Shown one piece after another: positions 18,189-26,909 of a stretch of 64,000 bases of DNA (within the stretch, counting starts at the first letter, position 1; the number at the start of each line of letters is the position of its first letter). This DNA is from Neisseriaceae bacterium. GTDB lineage: Bacteria > Pseudomonadota > Gammaproteobacteria > Burkholderiales > Neisseriaceae. Below the pieces are notes generated by a model. It saw only the letters and a program-made list of their open reading frames with translations, was not told the origin of the DNA and did not search any database. Location: NCBI GenBank assembly GCA_016864895.1, contig CP046107.1, positions 434,001 to 498,000 of the forward strand. Reading direction: 5' to 3'. The position numbers and the translations under genes are program-made.

Positions 18189-20303
18189 ATGCAATTAGCA
18201 AAAATTACTAGAATCATTTCGACAATCATAGGAATGAGTGTTATTAGTGCTCATGTCACTCTTGCTGGTATTAATATCTATGAATACGTAGAAAAACCTA
18301 AAAAAAGTGAATTTGACAATGTAGTTATTTTTGGCGATAGTTTATCTGATGCCAATTATATTGATAAATCTCGATATGTGGCCGGAGGACCTGGTTACCC
18401 AGGTTATTTTGATGTTATCTCTCAATACTTCTCCAATAAACCATCTCAGTTTGTTAAGTATAATGGGACTAACTATGCAATATCTGCATCAATTGCACCT
18501 CGGGTATACGAACAAGTGGAACGATATTTAGCAGATAATAATGGACATGCAAATAAAAATAATTTACATGTATTGTGGTCTGGCGGTTCTGATGTGAACG
18601 TAAGTATTATTTTAAATCTTTTTACAATACCATTCTATGATTTTAATCAATTGGAATATAACCTTTATGATCACAGTCAATCTAGTCCAACTCAAATAAT
18701 TAGTGATAGTGCTAGATTACTTTTGGATCATGGGGCGCCTTATGTCATCATGCCTAATGTTCCTAATGCAGGGTATGCACCAATCACTAGTTTGACTCAT
18801 GTTGATATCGTTGTAACTTTGTTGTATGGACTCCTACCTCCTCCATTAAATAGAACACTCGGCCTGCAAATTCGTAAAGACTATGGTGATTTTTTGGATA
18901 AGAGGCTAAGAAGCCTGCCCCAAGGTCAAGGTCATGATTTCTTAGTTAATCGTAATATTGATTTATTACAAATACAGTTTCCTCTTATTCCTAGACCTAT
19001 TTTAGAGGCTTTGTTACATATTGTCATCAATATGCAAACAAGTATTACTAGACAATTCAACTACTCTACTATAAAAGCCTTAATGCCATTAAATGGGCAA
19101 ATAGTCTATATAGATGCCGCTGGGATGTTTGATGAATTGATTGATAATGCTGTTGGTTGGCATGTAGAAAGTATGAATTTAACACCTTGTTTAGTCAGTT
19201 TTCCTTCTGCTCATTGTAACGAAGAAGATGGTATTTTTTACAATGACCGACGTTATATGTTTGGTGATTGGTTCCATCCGAGTTGGGAAACGCATGTTTT
19301 AATTGGGCAGTATATTATTTCTGTTTTGACGGCACCAGACCAAGTGGCTTCAATTGTAAAACAACTCGCTAACCTAAATTACAGTAATCAATCTTATTTA
19401 CAAGCTTACCTAACTGGATTACGTTCTGATTTATCACAACAGGAAAGTGGATGGTCTGTATTTGGCGGTTATTCTGGATTATACGATATACCCAATTCTT
19501 ATGTCGGTAGTTCTAAAAATACTTATACCAATATATTGACTATTGGCTTGAACTATCAATATTCGCCTTATCTTAGTATGGGTGCATTATTTGCATTAAG
19601 TCACGGAAAGCACAAGCCTTATAAAGATTTTACCTATAAGCAAAGTAGCCAAAATATTATTTTTTATAGTCAATGGCTTGATCATTTGGGAAGATATTGG
19701 TTGAACACTGATATCAATTTTGGTTATTTAAATGCTAGAAATATTCAAAGATCTTTAAGGCTTGGTGAAATTGTTCGTATTGAACCTGCTAACTCAACTA
19801 ATAGTAAAATATATGGATTGAACATTCGCGGTGGTTGGAATCTATGGATCAACAATGAAGATGAGACATTGCAAATGGGGCCATTATTAGGTCTTAGCTA
19901 CAATCATTATAAATTCAAAGGATTCCAGGATAAATATAACCATATGACTTCTATGCGATTCGGGGATGCACGATACAATCAGGCTTATGCTACCCTAGGT
20001 TGGTACGTCAATACCCGTAAATTTGAAATTAGTGATAAGCCCACTAATTTATCTGCAGAAATTACTTATGGCCAAAATTTTAAAAATAAAGATTTTAAAA
20101 TATCTTCAGGAATTAAGGCATCGCCACTTTACTTTAATAAGAAAGTTGAGCTAGCAAACTATAGCAGATGGGTCGAGATAAACTCAAACCTTAATGTTAC
20201 CTTGAATAAGGCAACTACCCTAAATACTGGGTTAGGTTTCAAATTCAATAATAAGAAAAATAAAAATATACAATTGTCTATCAATATTCAACATAAATTT
20301 TAA
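18189..20303 (+). CDS. GDSL-type autotransporter esterase/lipase (copy 2)
   Basis: 704-residue paralogue of the preceding gene with the same plan: signal peptide (about 1-26), GDSL passenger, and a C-terminal 12-strand-type barrel ending in HKF. Block I FGDSLSDAN gives Ser51, and block V DWFHP gives Asp360 and His363. Block III reads GGSD (Ser134), again without the oxyanion Asn, and block II (NYAISASI) lacks the usual Gly. The catalytic Ser-Asp-His set is kept. A strong terminator follows. It may be an altered or weak esterase, or an adhesin-like derivative; this is inference. Confidence 0.86.
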   Translation: MQLAKITRIISTIIGMSVISAHVTLAGINIYEYVEKPKKSEFDNVVIFGDSLSDANYIDKSRYVAGGPGYPGYFDVISQYFSNKPSQFVKYNGTNYAISASIAPRVYEQVERYLADNNGHANKNNLHVLWSGGSDVNVSIILNLFTIPFYDFNQLEYNLYDHSQSSPTQIISDSARLLLDHGAPYVIMPNVPNAGYAPITSLTHVDIVVTLLYGLLPPPLNRTLGLQIRKDYGDFLDKRLRSLPQGQGHDFLVNRNIDLLQIQFPLIPRPILEALLHIVINMQTSITRQFNYSTIKALMPLNGQIVYIDAAGMFDELIDNAVGWHVESMNLTPCLVSFPSAHCNEEDGIFYNDRRYMFGDWFHPSWETHVLIGQYIISVLTAPDQVASIVKQLANLNYSNQSYLQAYLTGLRSDLSQQESGWSVFGGYSGLYDIPNSYVGSSKNTYTNILTIGLNYQYSPYLSMGALFALSHGKHKPYKDFTYKQSSQNIIFYSQWLDHLGRYWLNTDINFGYLNARNIQRSLRLGEIVRIEPANSTNSKIYGLNIRGGWNLWINNEDETLQMGPLLGLSYNHYKFKGFQDKYNHMTSMRFGDARYNQAYATLGWYVNTRKFEISDKPTNLSAEITYGQNFKNKDFKISSGIKASPLYFNKKVELANYSRWVEINSNLNVTLNKATTLNTGLGFKFNNKKNKNIQLSINIQHKF

Positions 20304-20314
20304 TTTCGAGCTAT

Positions 20315-20350
20315 GATAAAAAAACCAGTTGTATAACTGGTTTTTTTATC
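20315..20350. terminator. Strong bidirectional intrinsic terminator
   Basis: A perfect 16-base inverted repeat (20315-20330 with 20335-20350) has a 4-base loop. The CCAGTT/AACTGG core is flanked by A7 and T7, giving a T tract on both strands. It ends the esterase transcript and can also stop transcripts arriving from the ECF operon. Confidence 0.9.
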
Positions 20351-20705
20351 TTTAAATTTTACTTAAAATAATCTAGTTTCTTTACTTGATAGATATCTGT
20401 AACTTATTCAGATGTCATTACCTATCTATTCTCACACTTTAAAACATTCGCTCCATAACATACTAATACTTCATCATTATCCCTTACTTGATCATCTCTG
20501 TGTCAAGATAAAGAACGTTTTGTACCCCCTATGAATAAACTTGTACACTCGATATTGATTATCCAATTTAAAAAATAAATAGGAATGAAATCAATTAGGA
20601 TCAAAATAAAAAGGTATTTCGAAAACATTGAAGTTAAAGATCGTAGTATAGGAATTATAGAACACAAATAATCTTTAGTTACAAACTTATCAATGATCTC
20701 TTTAC
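20351..20705. other. Intergenic region downstream of the ECF operon
   Basis: 355 AT-rich bases between the terminator and the end of the ECF ATPase gene. A 68-codon minus-strand frame (20503-20709) with a TTG start overlaps the ATPase stop. It has no recognisable family or convincing ribosome-binding site and is not called as a gene. Confidence 0.4.
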
Positions 20706-22172
20706 TCAAACCTGTGTTAATGATTGAATATTTTTAATTGTGCCCTGCTCAAAAAACATAATATCTGTAGCACATTGCCGTATAAATTCTGGATCATGGG
20801 TAGCAATAACAATTATTCGGTTATATGCAATACTTTGAATGATCTGAGCAACATCTAACATACTTTGATAATCGAGGCCACTGGTTGGTTCATCAAATAA
20901 AATAATAGGCTTTTCACTGGCAATAGCAGAAGCGACAGCCAAACGTTGTTTCTGCCCGCCTGACAAATTCATGGGATGTACCTTAATAAAATCTGATAAA
21001 TTCAAAGCTTGTAAAATAGATAAAGCTCTATCTTTTTTTTGCTCAAGAGGTAATTTTAATTTCCTCATACTCAACAAAACTTCACTCAATAAAGATTCAG
21101 TAAATAACTGATGATTTACATCTTGCATAACCAAATAAGCCAATCGAGACATGTATTTTGCCTTGACTGATTTTCGATGCCATTCTAACTGTCCTACAGA
21201 ATGATTAAGCCCTGCTAATGATTTTAAAAAAGTAGACTTCCCTTCACCATTATTTCCGACTAATGCATAAATATGCTGATTATGTAATGTGATATTTTTA
21301 ATGGTAATAATAGGCTTATTCTTTTTACTAAAATATTGCAATTCTTTAATCGATAAAAAACCAGTTGCTTTACTATCCACCATCAACTGTTGAGCATATT
21401 GATTTTTAGCTAACAAATCAATCTCTTGTAAACTTCTCGCTCTTAACCCTAATTGATTATATTCGTCTAGTGGCAATTCAAATAGTTCCTGAGGAGTAAA
21501 GATCATATCAATTCGTCCCTGATTAAGATAAATAATATGATCTGCTATATCTAACAAATAGTATAAACGATGCTCTGAAATGATAAGGGTTTTTCCTTTA
21601 TCTTTCCAACGCTTTAATACTATTCTTAACTCTTGAATACTTTTAGCATCTAAATTGGATGAGGGCTCATCTAATACAATAATGTCTGGTTCCAAACACG
21701 AAACACTGGCACAAGCTATTTTTTGAGCTTCTCCACCTGATAAACTAAAAATGGAACGATCCATTAACTCATGGATACCAAATTCTTGAATAACCTGATT
21801 TCGTTTTTGTAAAATGAACTCTTTGGATAATCCTTTATTTTGACAAGCAAAAGTCAACTCATCACTCGTATTTAAATTAAAAAACTGAGCTTTAGGATTT
21901 TGAAAAACACTACCAACTTGGGCACTAATATCAGCAACCGATTTTTGTAATATATTTTCCTGATATATAAAAATATTACCCGATAAAGCCCCGTCATAAA
22001 ATTCTGGAATTAACCCATTAATTAAACGAGTGATGGAGGTTTTACCACATCCACTCTTGCCACATAAAAGTACTACAGAACCTCTAGAAATGGATAAATT
22101 AACATTATCTAGGGCTAGATGATTCGCACCTTGATATTCAAAATTAACTTTCTGGATCTCAATATGATGCAT
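20706..22172 (-). CDS. ECF transporter double ATPase subunit
   Basis: Cytoplasmic energy-coupling protein with two fused ABC ATPase domains (CbiO/EcfA type, about 488 residues). The first has Walker A GKSGCGKTS, signature LSGGEAQKIA and Walker B IIVLDEP. The second has Walker A GNNGEGKST, signature LSGGQKQRLAVA and IILFDEPTSGLD. The ATG at 22172, 2 bases after the T-component stop, fits the domain start; a longer in-frame version begins inside the T gene. It is third in an S-T-A operon and powers import of a small nutrient, probably a vitamin or metal-related compound, whose identity the sequence does not show. Confidence 0.9.
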   Translation of the reverse strand: MHHIEIQKVNFEYQGANHLALDNVNLSISRGSVVLLCGKSGCGKTSITRLINGLIPEFYDGALSGNIFIYQENILQKSVADISAQVGSVFQNPKAQFFNLNTSDELTFACQNKGLSKEFILQKRNQVIQEFGIHELMDRSIFSLSGGEAQKIACASVSCLEPDIIVLDEPSSNLDAKSIQELRIVLKRWKDKGKTLIISEHRLYYLLDIADHIIYLNQGRIDMIFTPQELFELPLDEYNQLGLRARSLQEIDLLAKNQYAQQLMVDSKATGFLSIKELQYFSKKNKPIITIKNITLHNQHIYALVGNNGEGKSTFLKSLAGLNHSVGQLEWHRKSVKAKYMSRLAYLVMQDVNHQLFTESLLSEVLLSMRKLKLPLEQKKDRALSILQALNLSDFIKVHPMNLSGGQKQRLAVASAIASEKPIILFDEPTSGLDYQSMLDVAQIIQSIAYNRIIVIATHDPEFIRQCATDIMFFEQGTIKNIQSLTQV

Positions 22173-22174
22173 GC

Positions 22175-22939
22175 TCAAACTATCCACGCATAAATAAATA
22201 ATACCCAAGTGACGAAACAAAGTATTAAAATTAGGTAATCCAAAATACTCAATTGTGTATCTTCTAACATAATGGTTCTAGTTGTAGTTGGACGGGGAGT
22301 CAAACCCTTAGTCATAGCAGCAATCGATAAATCTTCCGCAATTCTAACTGAACTCATAATCAGTGGGATTAATAAAAAATGAATTGATTCGAATGGATGG
22401 AAAATGAAATTACAACCACTTAATCCACGCATTTTCATGGCCATCATAATAGATTTTTTTTCCTCTCCAAAAGTAGGAAAAAATCTAAAAATGACCACAA
22501 TAGGAATAACAAACAACATTGGAACTTTAATTTTTTGTAAAGCAAAAATTATTTCATTCACCTCAGTTGATTTTACTAGATGATACCCCAGTGCAAAAGC
22601 AGGTAAAACTTTTAAGGTAAAAAATGACATGAACACTAGAACGGTAAACATAGTCGATAAAACAGGATTAGCTTCCAAATAAGCTAAATTTGAAAAGTTA
22701 ATAAATTGATACTTAACTAAAAATATCAAACTTCCTATAAGTAAACTGTATATCAATGTGCCTTTGTACCGTTTGTCAACCAACAAAACGACTATTGGTA
22801 CTAAAAATAAAAACCAGTACCATCCACTAAAAAACTGTTCTAAATAACGAGCTACCAAAACAGTTCCTAAAGTAATAACTAGTAACAATTTGGTACAGAC
22901 ATCAATAGAGAAATAATATTGCAAATTACCTATCCCCAT
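22175..22939 (-). CDS. ECF transporter T component (EcfT/CbiQ family)
   Basis: Integral membrane coupling subunit of 254 residues with about five hydrophobic segments and a C-terminal cytoplasmic coupling helix carrying AAMTKGLTPRP, the equivalent of the A-x-x-x-R-G motif that contacts the ATPases. A second characteristic stretch is MAMKMRGLSG. It lies between the S component (7 bases upstream) and the ATPase gene (2 bases downstream), the usual tight order for a dedicated group I-type ECF system. Confidence 0.88.
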   Translation of the reverse strand: MGIGNLQYYFSIDVCTKLLLVITLGTVLVARYLEQFFSGWYWFLFLVPIVVLLVDKRYKGTLIYSLLIGSLIFLVKYQFINFSNLAYLEANPVLSTMFTVLVFMSFFTLKVLPAFALGYHLVKSTEVNEIIFALQKIKVPMLFVIPIVVIFRFFPTFGEEKKSIMMAMKMRGLSGCNFIFHPFESIHFLLIPLIMSSVRIAEDLSIAAMTKGLTPRPTTTRTIMLEDTQLSILDYLILILCFVTWVLFIYAWIV

Positions 22940-22946
22940 CCCTTTA

Positions 22947-23531
22947 TTATTTTAAAACAGATACTTTATGCAATATAGTACGCCCCCAATAAATACCTAA
23001 CACAGCACCTAAAAGAGTTGTTATCAATACAATTGGTAAATTCCAAACAGACATTACTTGCATGACACTTTGTGTAAATTTTGTACCCATTTTAGCAAAT
23101 GTTGGATCTCGATTAAATGCATCAACGAAAAGGTATAATTGAATTGTAATAGACATCACCCATAAGGAGAAAATAGCATAACTAAGAATCTGATACTTCC
23201 ACTGTCGATGATGATTTTTGAGTACCAAATCTGCTGAACAACCAAATATAGGTCCTATTAATACATAAGAACCATGCCCAAACAACATAATGGTGACAGA
23301 TAACAAAACGGAGAATATTGTAATAATACCAAATTTAGGTGCCTTAGTAACTAACAAAAGATAAACAACCCCCTCAAAAAGAGCTAAAAAAACAGAAATA
23401 AAAGGATAAGTCAAAGGGGTCAACATAACAGCCATGTGCACAACAATTAGAAAAATAAAAAAATAAAAAATAAAACATATTCCCAGAATAATTAAATCTT
23501 GCACAGTAATCGTTTGAATATTTCTTTTCAT
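22947..23531 (-). CDS. ECF transporter S component, MptD/Trep_Strep-like
   Basis: 194-residue membrane protein with about six hydrophobic segments, first in the S-T-A operon. It resembles the MptD-family putative substrate-binding components, with the N-terminal VQDLIILGICFIFYF and the later GPIFGCSADLVL, where acidic and glycine residues break a helix. Substrates of this S family are not firmly established. Position and size support the call more than any single motif. No riboswitch upstream was recognised that would reveal the ligand. Confidence 0.75.
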   Translation of the reverse strand: MKRNIQTITVQDLIILGICFIFYFFIFLIVVHMAVMLTPLTYPFISVFLALFEGVVYLLLVTKAPKFGIITIFSVLLSVTIMLFGHGSYVLIGPIFGCSADLVLKNHHRQWKYQILSYAIFSLWVMSITIQLYLFVDAFNRDPTFAKMGTKFTQSVMQVMSVWNLPIVLITTLLGAVLGIYWGRTILHKVSVLK

Positions 23532-24258
23532 TTGCTTAGTATGGTGGCTATAATCAGGTAGAGATTGTAACTTAAAACAGTAAATAATGATAATTATTCC
23601 ACTAATTCTTTTACTAGAAAACCGCTCTATGGTAGATTATGATGAATTCAAAGAAACTATTTGATTATTTTAAGTTGCTATTGCTTGGAAACAATAGTTT
23701 TGATTTGTGTGAATTTACCCATATTTGAAAATACTAATAAGAATTAGGAGTGATACCTGTTAGAACCAGTGGAATTATCCAAGGTATGTGAAATATTCCA
23801 GCACAAACAATATTACTATTTTAAGTATTTACAAAAACGTACTTCAATTGACACATGGAGTAATTATTGTCTTACATCACCAAAATTAGAACATGAGAGA
23901 TCTATGGTCTGATTTCATAAGTAGTTTAAAACTCAAGTGTCACAATACTTATTGCGAAAAAATTTAAATTATCAAAACATGTTTCTGTTGATAGGTTTTG
24001 AGACAAGAGATGTTTTGGCGGGGATCTAAAAAGGTTTTATGTAGATAAAAAAATTGATTTTTAATCGAGATATTTTTGTTGTGCACTACCTAAATCAGTT
24101 AAAGAAGCAAAACAAGGGATTTTACAAAAATTCAAACCAAATAATAAAAAAAGAAACTAAAAAACATATAAAACTTTTATGTGTTTTTAATTAATAAGCA
24201 ATATGCTTGCAATCAATTAATGGGAGATACCAAAGAAACGTAAGATTTAAGTATATTT
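23532..24258 (+). other. Decayed region upstream of the mccB-like remnant
   Basis: 727 bases without an intact gene. At 23757-23912 (+) a 51-codon open stretch without a start codon has coding flavour (LSKVCEIFQHKQYYYFKYLQ), then stops. It may be the ruined N-terminal part of the following pseudogene, but this is unproven. Between 24060 and 24150 short readable pieces alternate with stops and frame changes. A five-codon frame ending in Asn lies at 24203-24220. Confidence 0.35.
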
Positions 24259-24527
24259 ATGGAGGATCTCAATCAAATACAGACTAGGATACGGAATGCT
24301 AAAGTAATCTTGATAGGTTGTGGAGGTATAGGAAATATTATCTAAAATCGGCTCATGAGTTATAGAGTTGGTAAATAATATTGGTTGATGATACTGTTAT
24401 AGAAATAACAAATTTAGCTAGACAGATGTTATTTAAATGGCCTAACGTTAGTGACAAAAAAGAAATGGATCCTCAGAATATCGATCGTAATGGAGATTGT
24501 AAAATATGTTCGACAATAAAATATTAA
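24259..24527 (+). pseudogene. Decayed ThiF/MccB-like adenylyltransferase
   Basis: Remnant of an E1-like enzyme that adenylates a peptide C-terminus. The first frame reads RIRNAKVILIGCGGIGN, the nucleotide-binding Gly-rich loop of the ThiF/MoeB/MccB family, then hits TAA at 24343. After a frame change near 24375 it resumes as ILVDDTVIEITNLARQMLF, which lines up with the next conserved block (D...E.TNL.RQ.LF). About 200 residues are then missing, and the tail DPQNIDRNGDCKICS resembles the C-terminal CxxC zinc motif of MccB. The stop overlaps the exporter start by 22 bases, the remains of translational coupling. Stops, a frameshift and an internal deletion make it non-functional. Confidence 0.8.
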
Positions 24528-25672
24528 TATATGGTTTGTCCTTTGGTGCAGTTAGATCTTTGACCATTGCTTTTTCTGTTTTTTACATTCTTTCAAAAGG
24601 CATCACATTAAATGAATTAGGGATCATAAAAACATTTCAAGCTTGTTTAATATTTTTTTTTGATATTCCTGTATCTTATTTTTCTGATAAATTCAGTAGA
24701 AAGTTTTCTATTGTTTTAGCCTCATTGTTTTCTTCAGTTTGGCTACTCACTATGTCTGTAGCTGATAGTTTTTCATTATTTTTAGTATCAGAATTTTTTA
24801 ATGCCATGTCTTTAATCTTATTTAATGGCGCTTTTACTGCTTACCTTATTGACAATAATCCTAAAGAAAAAATCAGTAATATTCTGTCACTCTATTCAAA
24901 ATACAATTACATAACCATGGCTGTATTTTCCCTCTTGGGTTCTATGTTTGTGACGATAGAATCTTCTTTAATGTGGTCTATATCTGGTTTGTTAATGTTA
25001 CTATGTATGTTTTTGGGATATCGATTCCTACCTAAAGATAGTCATACACAAATTGAAAATAATAATAGCAAAACTGTCACCGATATTTTTAAAAAAGATT
25101 TTTCTTATTTATTTGATTTTATTAGAAATAAAGAACATAAGCAATTTAAAGGTATTGCTATAGAATATATTTTAATACTACTGTTGATGCAAATAATAAT
25201 ACAATATTGGCAACCATATACATTCAGTAATCACCCACACATAGAACGTGGGGTGGTTTACGGCTTATTTTTTGCTTTTTTATTATTGGTACAGTCACTG
25301 GCTTCTGACTTTTATAAGAAAAATCAAAGTCGTAAAAAAATAGTCAGTACAGTCTTATTTATGATCACCATAACAGTGTCTTTTATGGCAAACCTTTTTC
25401 TACAAGAGTATATCTCAATCATTTCTATTACATTATTATTTTTCTATACCCAATTTAATTTACTTGATAAAACAAGTCAGTTTCATGAAACAATTTCAGC
25501 AAATTTGAGAGCTACTTTTGACTCTATAATATCATCTTTGTATAGATTATTATTAATAATAGTGCTTCCTATATTGACACTCTTGACGAGTTATTTTGGC
25601 TGGATTACGGTTCCCATTTTGTATATTATGTATATAGTAGTTGATTATTTTGTTAAGAAAAGGTTTTTTTAA
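24506..25672 (+). CDS. MFS efflux transporter, MccC-like
   Basis: 388-residue major facilitator protein with about 12 hydrophobic segments. The loop between helices 2 and 3 reads FSDKFSRKF, a version of the family motif GxxxDRxGRR. It starts inside the end of the ThiF/MccB-like pseudogene and is followed 2 bases later by an acetyltransferase. This is the order of exporter and immunity functions in microcin C-type loci, so export of a peptide-nucleotide or similar compound is the best guess. The frame is intact although the biosynthetic gene is broken. A general drug exporter cannot be excluded. Confidence 0.8.
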   Translation: MFDNKILIYGLSFGAVRSLTIAFSVFYILSKGITLNELGIIKTFQACLIFFFDIPVSYFSDKFSRKFSIVLASLFSSVWLLTMSVADSFSLFLVSEFFNAMSLILFNGAFTAYLIDNNPKEKISNILSLYSKYNYITMAVFSLLGSMFVTIESSLMWSISGLLMLLCMFLGYRFLPKDSHTQIENNNSKTVTDIFKKDFSYLFDFIRNKEHKQFKGIAIEYILILLLMQIIIQYWQPYTFSNHPHIERGVVYGLFFAFLLLVQSLASDFYKKNQSRKKIVSTVLFMITITVSFMANLFLQEYISIISITLLFFYTQFNLLDKTSQFHETISANLRATFDSIISSLYRLLLIIVLPILTLLTSYFGWITVPILYIMYIVVDYFVKKRFF

Positions 25673-25674
25673 TT

Positions 25675-26175
25675 ATGACAGAACTTATACCATTTGATAG
25701 CCGGCATAGTTATGAGTTTTTTAAGTTAACTGATAAAAACAGAAACTACTTAAGAAAATGGTTACCTTGGCTCGATTTGATTAAAAGTGAAAAAGATACG
25801 GCTGAATTTTTGCGAAAATCATTAATCACAGATTTAGAGGGAACTTCACTAAACTATTTCATTATACAAGACAAGAATATAATAGGAACTATAGGGCTAA
25901 GAGACATCACTCAAGAAAAAGCAATCATTGGCTATTGGATTGATGAAGATCAACAAGGAAAAAATATCACAAGCCAATCTCTTCAGACACTAATCAAGAA
26001 TGTACAAAACAAAAAAATAACCCAATCAATTATATTAAGATGTTCTCCCACCAATATAGCCAGCTCAACTGTAGCCAGAAAGTGTGGTTTTAAATACATA
26101 AAGACATTAAAAGATGCCGAAAACCTATATGGAAAGTATAATGATTTGGATGTATATGAGTATTATTTAACCTAA
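25675..26175 (+). CDS. GNAT acetyltransferase, RimL/MccE-type
   Basis: 166-residue acetyl-CoA-dependent N-acetyltransferase of the RimJ/RimL group: N-terminal SRHSYEFFKLTDKNRNYLRKWLPW, central GTIGLRDI, the acetyl-CoA segment YWIDEDQQGKNITSQSL, and the C-terminal NIASSTVARKCGFKY. RimL and the C-terminal domain of MccE acetylate processed microcin C and give immunity. With the MccB-like wreck and the exporter beside it, this gene probably served self-immunity. It starts 2 bases after the exporter stop. Acetylation of another substrate remains possible. Confidence 0.85.
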   Translation: MTELIPFDSRHSYEFFKLTDKNRNYLRKWLPWLDLIKSEKDTAEFLRKSLITDLEGTSLNYFIIQDKNIIGTIGLRDITQEKAIIGYWIDEDQQGKNITSQSLQTLIKNVQNKKITQSIILRCSPTNIASSTVARKCGFKYIKTLKDAENLYGKYNDLDVYEYYLT

Positions 26176-26202
26176 TGTCTGCCAAGTGTCTTTTGGTCGT
26201 AT

Positions 26203-26515
26203 CCAACACTAACTAACAAAACTTGATTCTTGTCTAGTACCATGAACCACTCCCTCTAAGCTAACGCTATAGAGTGAGCTTCGTGCAACTCATATAGATT
26301 TCCATCTATACCTTTCGCTACAACACCATTGCCTAATGGCATTGTTGTAGGATCACTCTTGACACACATCGCAATCCCTGCGATATCGGCTAAGGCTAAT
26401 TATAACAAATACACAAATAATCAAAAACAAAAAAGACCATGGTAATTCTTTGAACTACCTTACCATCCATTTCCACCTATAGCATCAGCTTAGGTGAAGA
26501 GTTCCGCAGTGTTGG
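26203..26515. repeat. Structured convergent intergenic element with inverted ends
   Basis: The stretch between the acetyltransferase and the next gene opens with CCAACACT (26203-26210) and closes with AGTGTTGG (26508-26515). Inside it, two imperfect palindromes (around 26250-26275 and 26474-26495) are near-copies of one another in inverted orientation (CTAAGCTAACGCTATAG versus CTAAGCTGATGCTATAG). A third hairpin lies around 26318-26352 (CAACA..ATTGCC / GGCAT..TGTTG). A 45-codon minus-strand frame crosses the middle without a recognisable family. It could be a small mobile element, a structured RNA or toxin-gene debris. Confidence 0.4.
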
Positions 26516-26908
26516 TTAATCAAAAGGATTGGTTATTTTCTCAATACTTAAATCTTCTGCATAAATATCTATGTATTGCTCTTTTTCACACATTCTTATA
26601 CGCCAACAGGAATAGTTCTCTACATTACTTTCAATTTGTACTATTTCATATATGAATGTACATTTAATATTAAAAATAGGTTCTTGTTGACTACATGGAT
26701 TATTAAAAATCATTCGGAAATAGTCATAACCAACTTTTTTAAATTCCCCATTAGGCTGTTGTACATCAACTGATACCGCATATATGATTCGAATCTCTTG
26801 TTTTTTATTATAATCATAATTGTAAAACTCAAAATCGTAGTCAAAGTCAAAATCAATTTGTTTGATAACCCCATCATGAGCGTGATTAAATTCTTCTAAG
26901 TTAACCAT
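26516..26908 (-). CDS. Small acidic protein, possibly an immunity protein
   Basis: 130-residue acidic cytosolic protein without signal peptide or membrane segment. It is rich in aromatic and acidic residues (IDFDFDYDFEFYNYDY at about 18-33). A strong GGGAGG site lies 5 bases before the ATG. The upstream reading frame ends 2 bases before this start and contains that ribosome-binding site, as in toxin-immunity pairs. No family is recognised from the sequence. Size, acidity and context suggest an immunity protein of a polymorphic toxin system; this is inference. Confidence 0.6.
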   Translation of the reverse strand: MVNLEEFNHAHDGVIKQIDFDFDYDFEFYNYDYNKKQEIRIIYAVSVDVQQPNGEFKKVGYDYFRMIFNNPCSQQEPIFNIKCTFIYEIVQIESNVENYSCWRIRMCEKEQYIDIYAEDLSIEKITNPFD

Positions 26909-26909
26909 A

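Noticed and set aside
20503..20709. 68-codon minus-strand frame overlapping the ECF ATPase stop
   Set aside because: TTG start, no ribosome-binding site, no recognisable family, composition like the surrounding intergenic DNA.
24220..24243. Seven-codon frame upstream of the mccB-like remnant as an MccA precursor
   Set aside because: It has the right length but ends in Thr, not Asn, and is in frame with the remnant, so it is more likely part of the decayed gene.
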